This document shows, piece after piece, positions 5,607-5,814 of a DNA stretch of 5,814 nucleotides. Under the pieces are notes generated by a model. It worked only from the letters and a program-made list of their open reading frames with translations. It searched no databases and was not told where the DNA came from. How positions within the stretch are numbered: the stretch's first letter is position 1; each line of letters starts with the position of its first letter. Where the stretch lies: contig JARCRR010000043.1 of the NCBI GenBank assembly GCA_029850565.1, positions 1 through 5,814 on the forward strand, in the 5' to 3' direction. Made by a program: the position numbers and the translations under genes. Origin of the DNA: Gallionella sp. (GTDB taxonomy: Bacteria > Pseudomonadota > Gammaproteobacteria > Burkholderiales > Gallionellaceae).

Positions 5607-5814
5607 TTACTTACGACCGATCAGCATCATGCTGTCGTTCTGGCTCACTTGGAAGTTACGCAAAATGTTCGCTCCGAGCAGATTGGTATCCATGTTGGGC
5701 ATCACGGCGACGGTGATGTTCTGCACGACGAAATTCCCCAACGACATACTAGGCACGAGCGCGATGCAGCCTGCGGCCGTGCCATTGGCGGTTTGGAATT
5801 GCACCTCTTTGCAA
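5607..5814 (-). CDS. Retropepsin-like (clan AA) aspartic protease, C-terminal fragment (5' end outside window)
   Basis: The frame is open from the window edge to TAA at 5609-5607 and gives 68 residues. The layout resembles the second half of bacterial single-domain retropepsin-like proteins (TIGR02281-type): a flap-side QTANGTAAG (fragment residues 7-15), a strand with hydrophobic residues and VQNITVAVMP (30-39), the conserved LLGANILRNF (45-54), and a closing strand around SMMLIG (61-66). The catalytic Asp motif (D-T/S-G) would lie upstream and cannot be seen. A GTG at 5804 is internal to the domain and is not a real start. Some family members have an N-terminal membrane anchor and face the periplasm; whether this one does is unknown. 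The gene precedes cyaY by 14 nt on the same strand. The family call is by pattern recognition; substrate unknown. Confidence 0.8.
   Translation of the reverse strand, partial: CKEVQFQTANGTAAGCIALVPSMSLGNFVVQNITVAVMPNMDTNLLGANILRNFQVSQNDSMMLIGRK

Noticed and set aside
5607..5804. Complete 65-residue protein starting at GTG 5804
   Set aside because: The frame continues to the window edge and the GTG falls just before the QTANG part of an aspartic protease domain, so it is an internal Val codon of a longer gene.
1..5814. CRISPR array, insertion sequence, tRNA gene, phage or defence module
   Set aside because: No direct repeat arrays, terminal inverted repeats, transposase or tRNA-like cloverleaf sequences were seen; almost all bases are accounted for by recognised genes.

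Overview
The window looks like chromosomal DNA from a betaproteobacterium. The best guess is the Nitrosomonadales or Gallionellaceae side, because of the protein sequences (GlyQ with a QPYDIEVGAGTFHTATFLR stretch, GlyS with VPQECLILTMQQNQKYF) and the gene order glyQ-glyS-gmhB-plsC-metallopeptidase. The taxon is inferred from remembered family sequences, not from a search. Six genes are read with confidence from the sequence, plus two genes cut by the window edges.

Left edge (1-176): the C-terminal 57 residues of a small GIY-YIG nuclease-type protein. Its G-rich codon use is unlike that of everything downstream. A plausible sigma70-type promoter overlaps its 3' end (-35 at 159-164, -10 at 182-187).

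Centre (221-5250, + strand): five genes with no intergenic space. They encode the alpha and beta subunits of glycyl-tRNA synthetase (glyQ, glyS), heptose-bisphosphate phosphatase (gmhB), a PlsC-family acyltransferase and a YgjP-like zinc metallopeptidase. The first three junctions are 4-nt ATGA overlaps and the last is a TGATG overlap, so the block is almost certainly one translationally coupled operon. It combines glycine-tRNA charging with two envelope-building steps (LPS core heptose supply and phosphatidate synthesis).

Right edge (5284-5814, - strand): a convergent pair, the 3' end of a retropepsin-like (clan AA) aspartic protease followed 14 nt later by cyaY, the bacterial frataxin. The two blocks meet tail to tail with 33 nt between stop codons and no convincing terminator.

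The content is largely conserved housekeeping. I found no CRISPR array, tRNA or rRNA gene, insertion sequence or phage gene, and nothing that amounts to a previously undescribed system. The points worth a second look are modest: a three-copy inverted repeat near the 5' end of glyS that can form two mutually exclusive hairpins, the foreign-looking codon use and G-run cluster of the GIY-YIG fragment, variant motifs in PlsC and GmhB, an extra segment in GlyS, and the protease-cyaY pairing.
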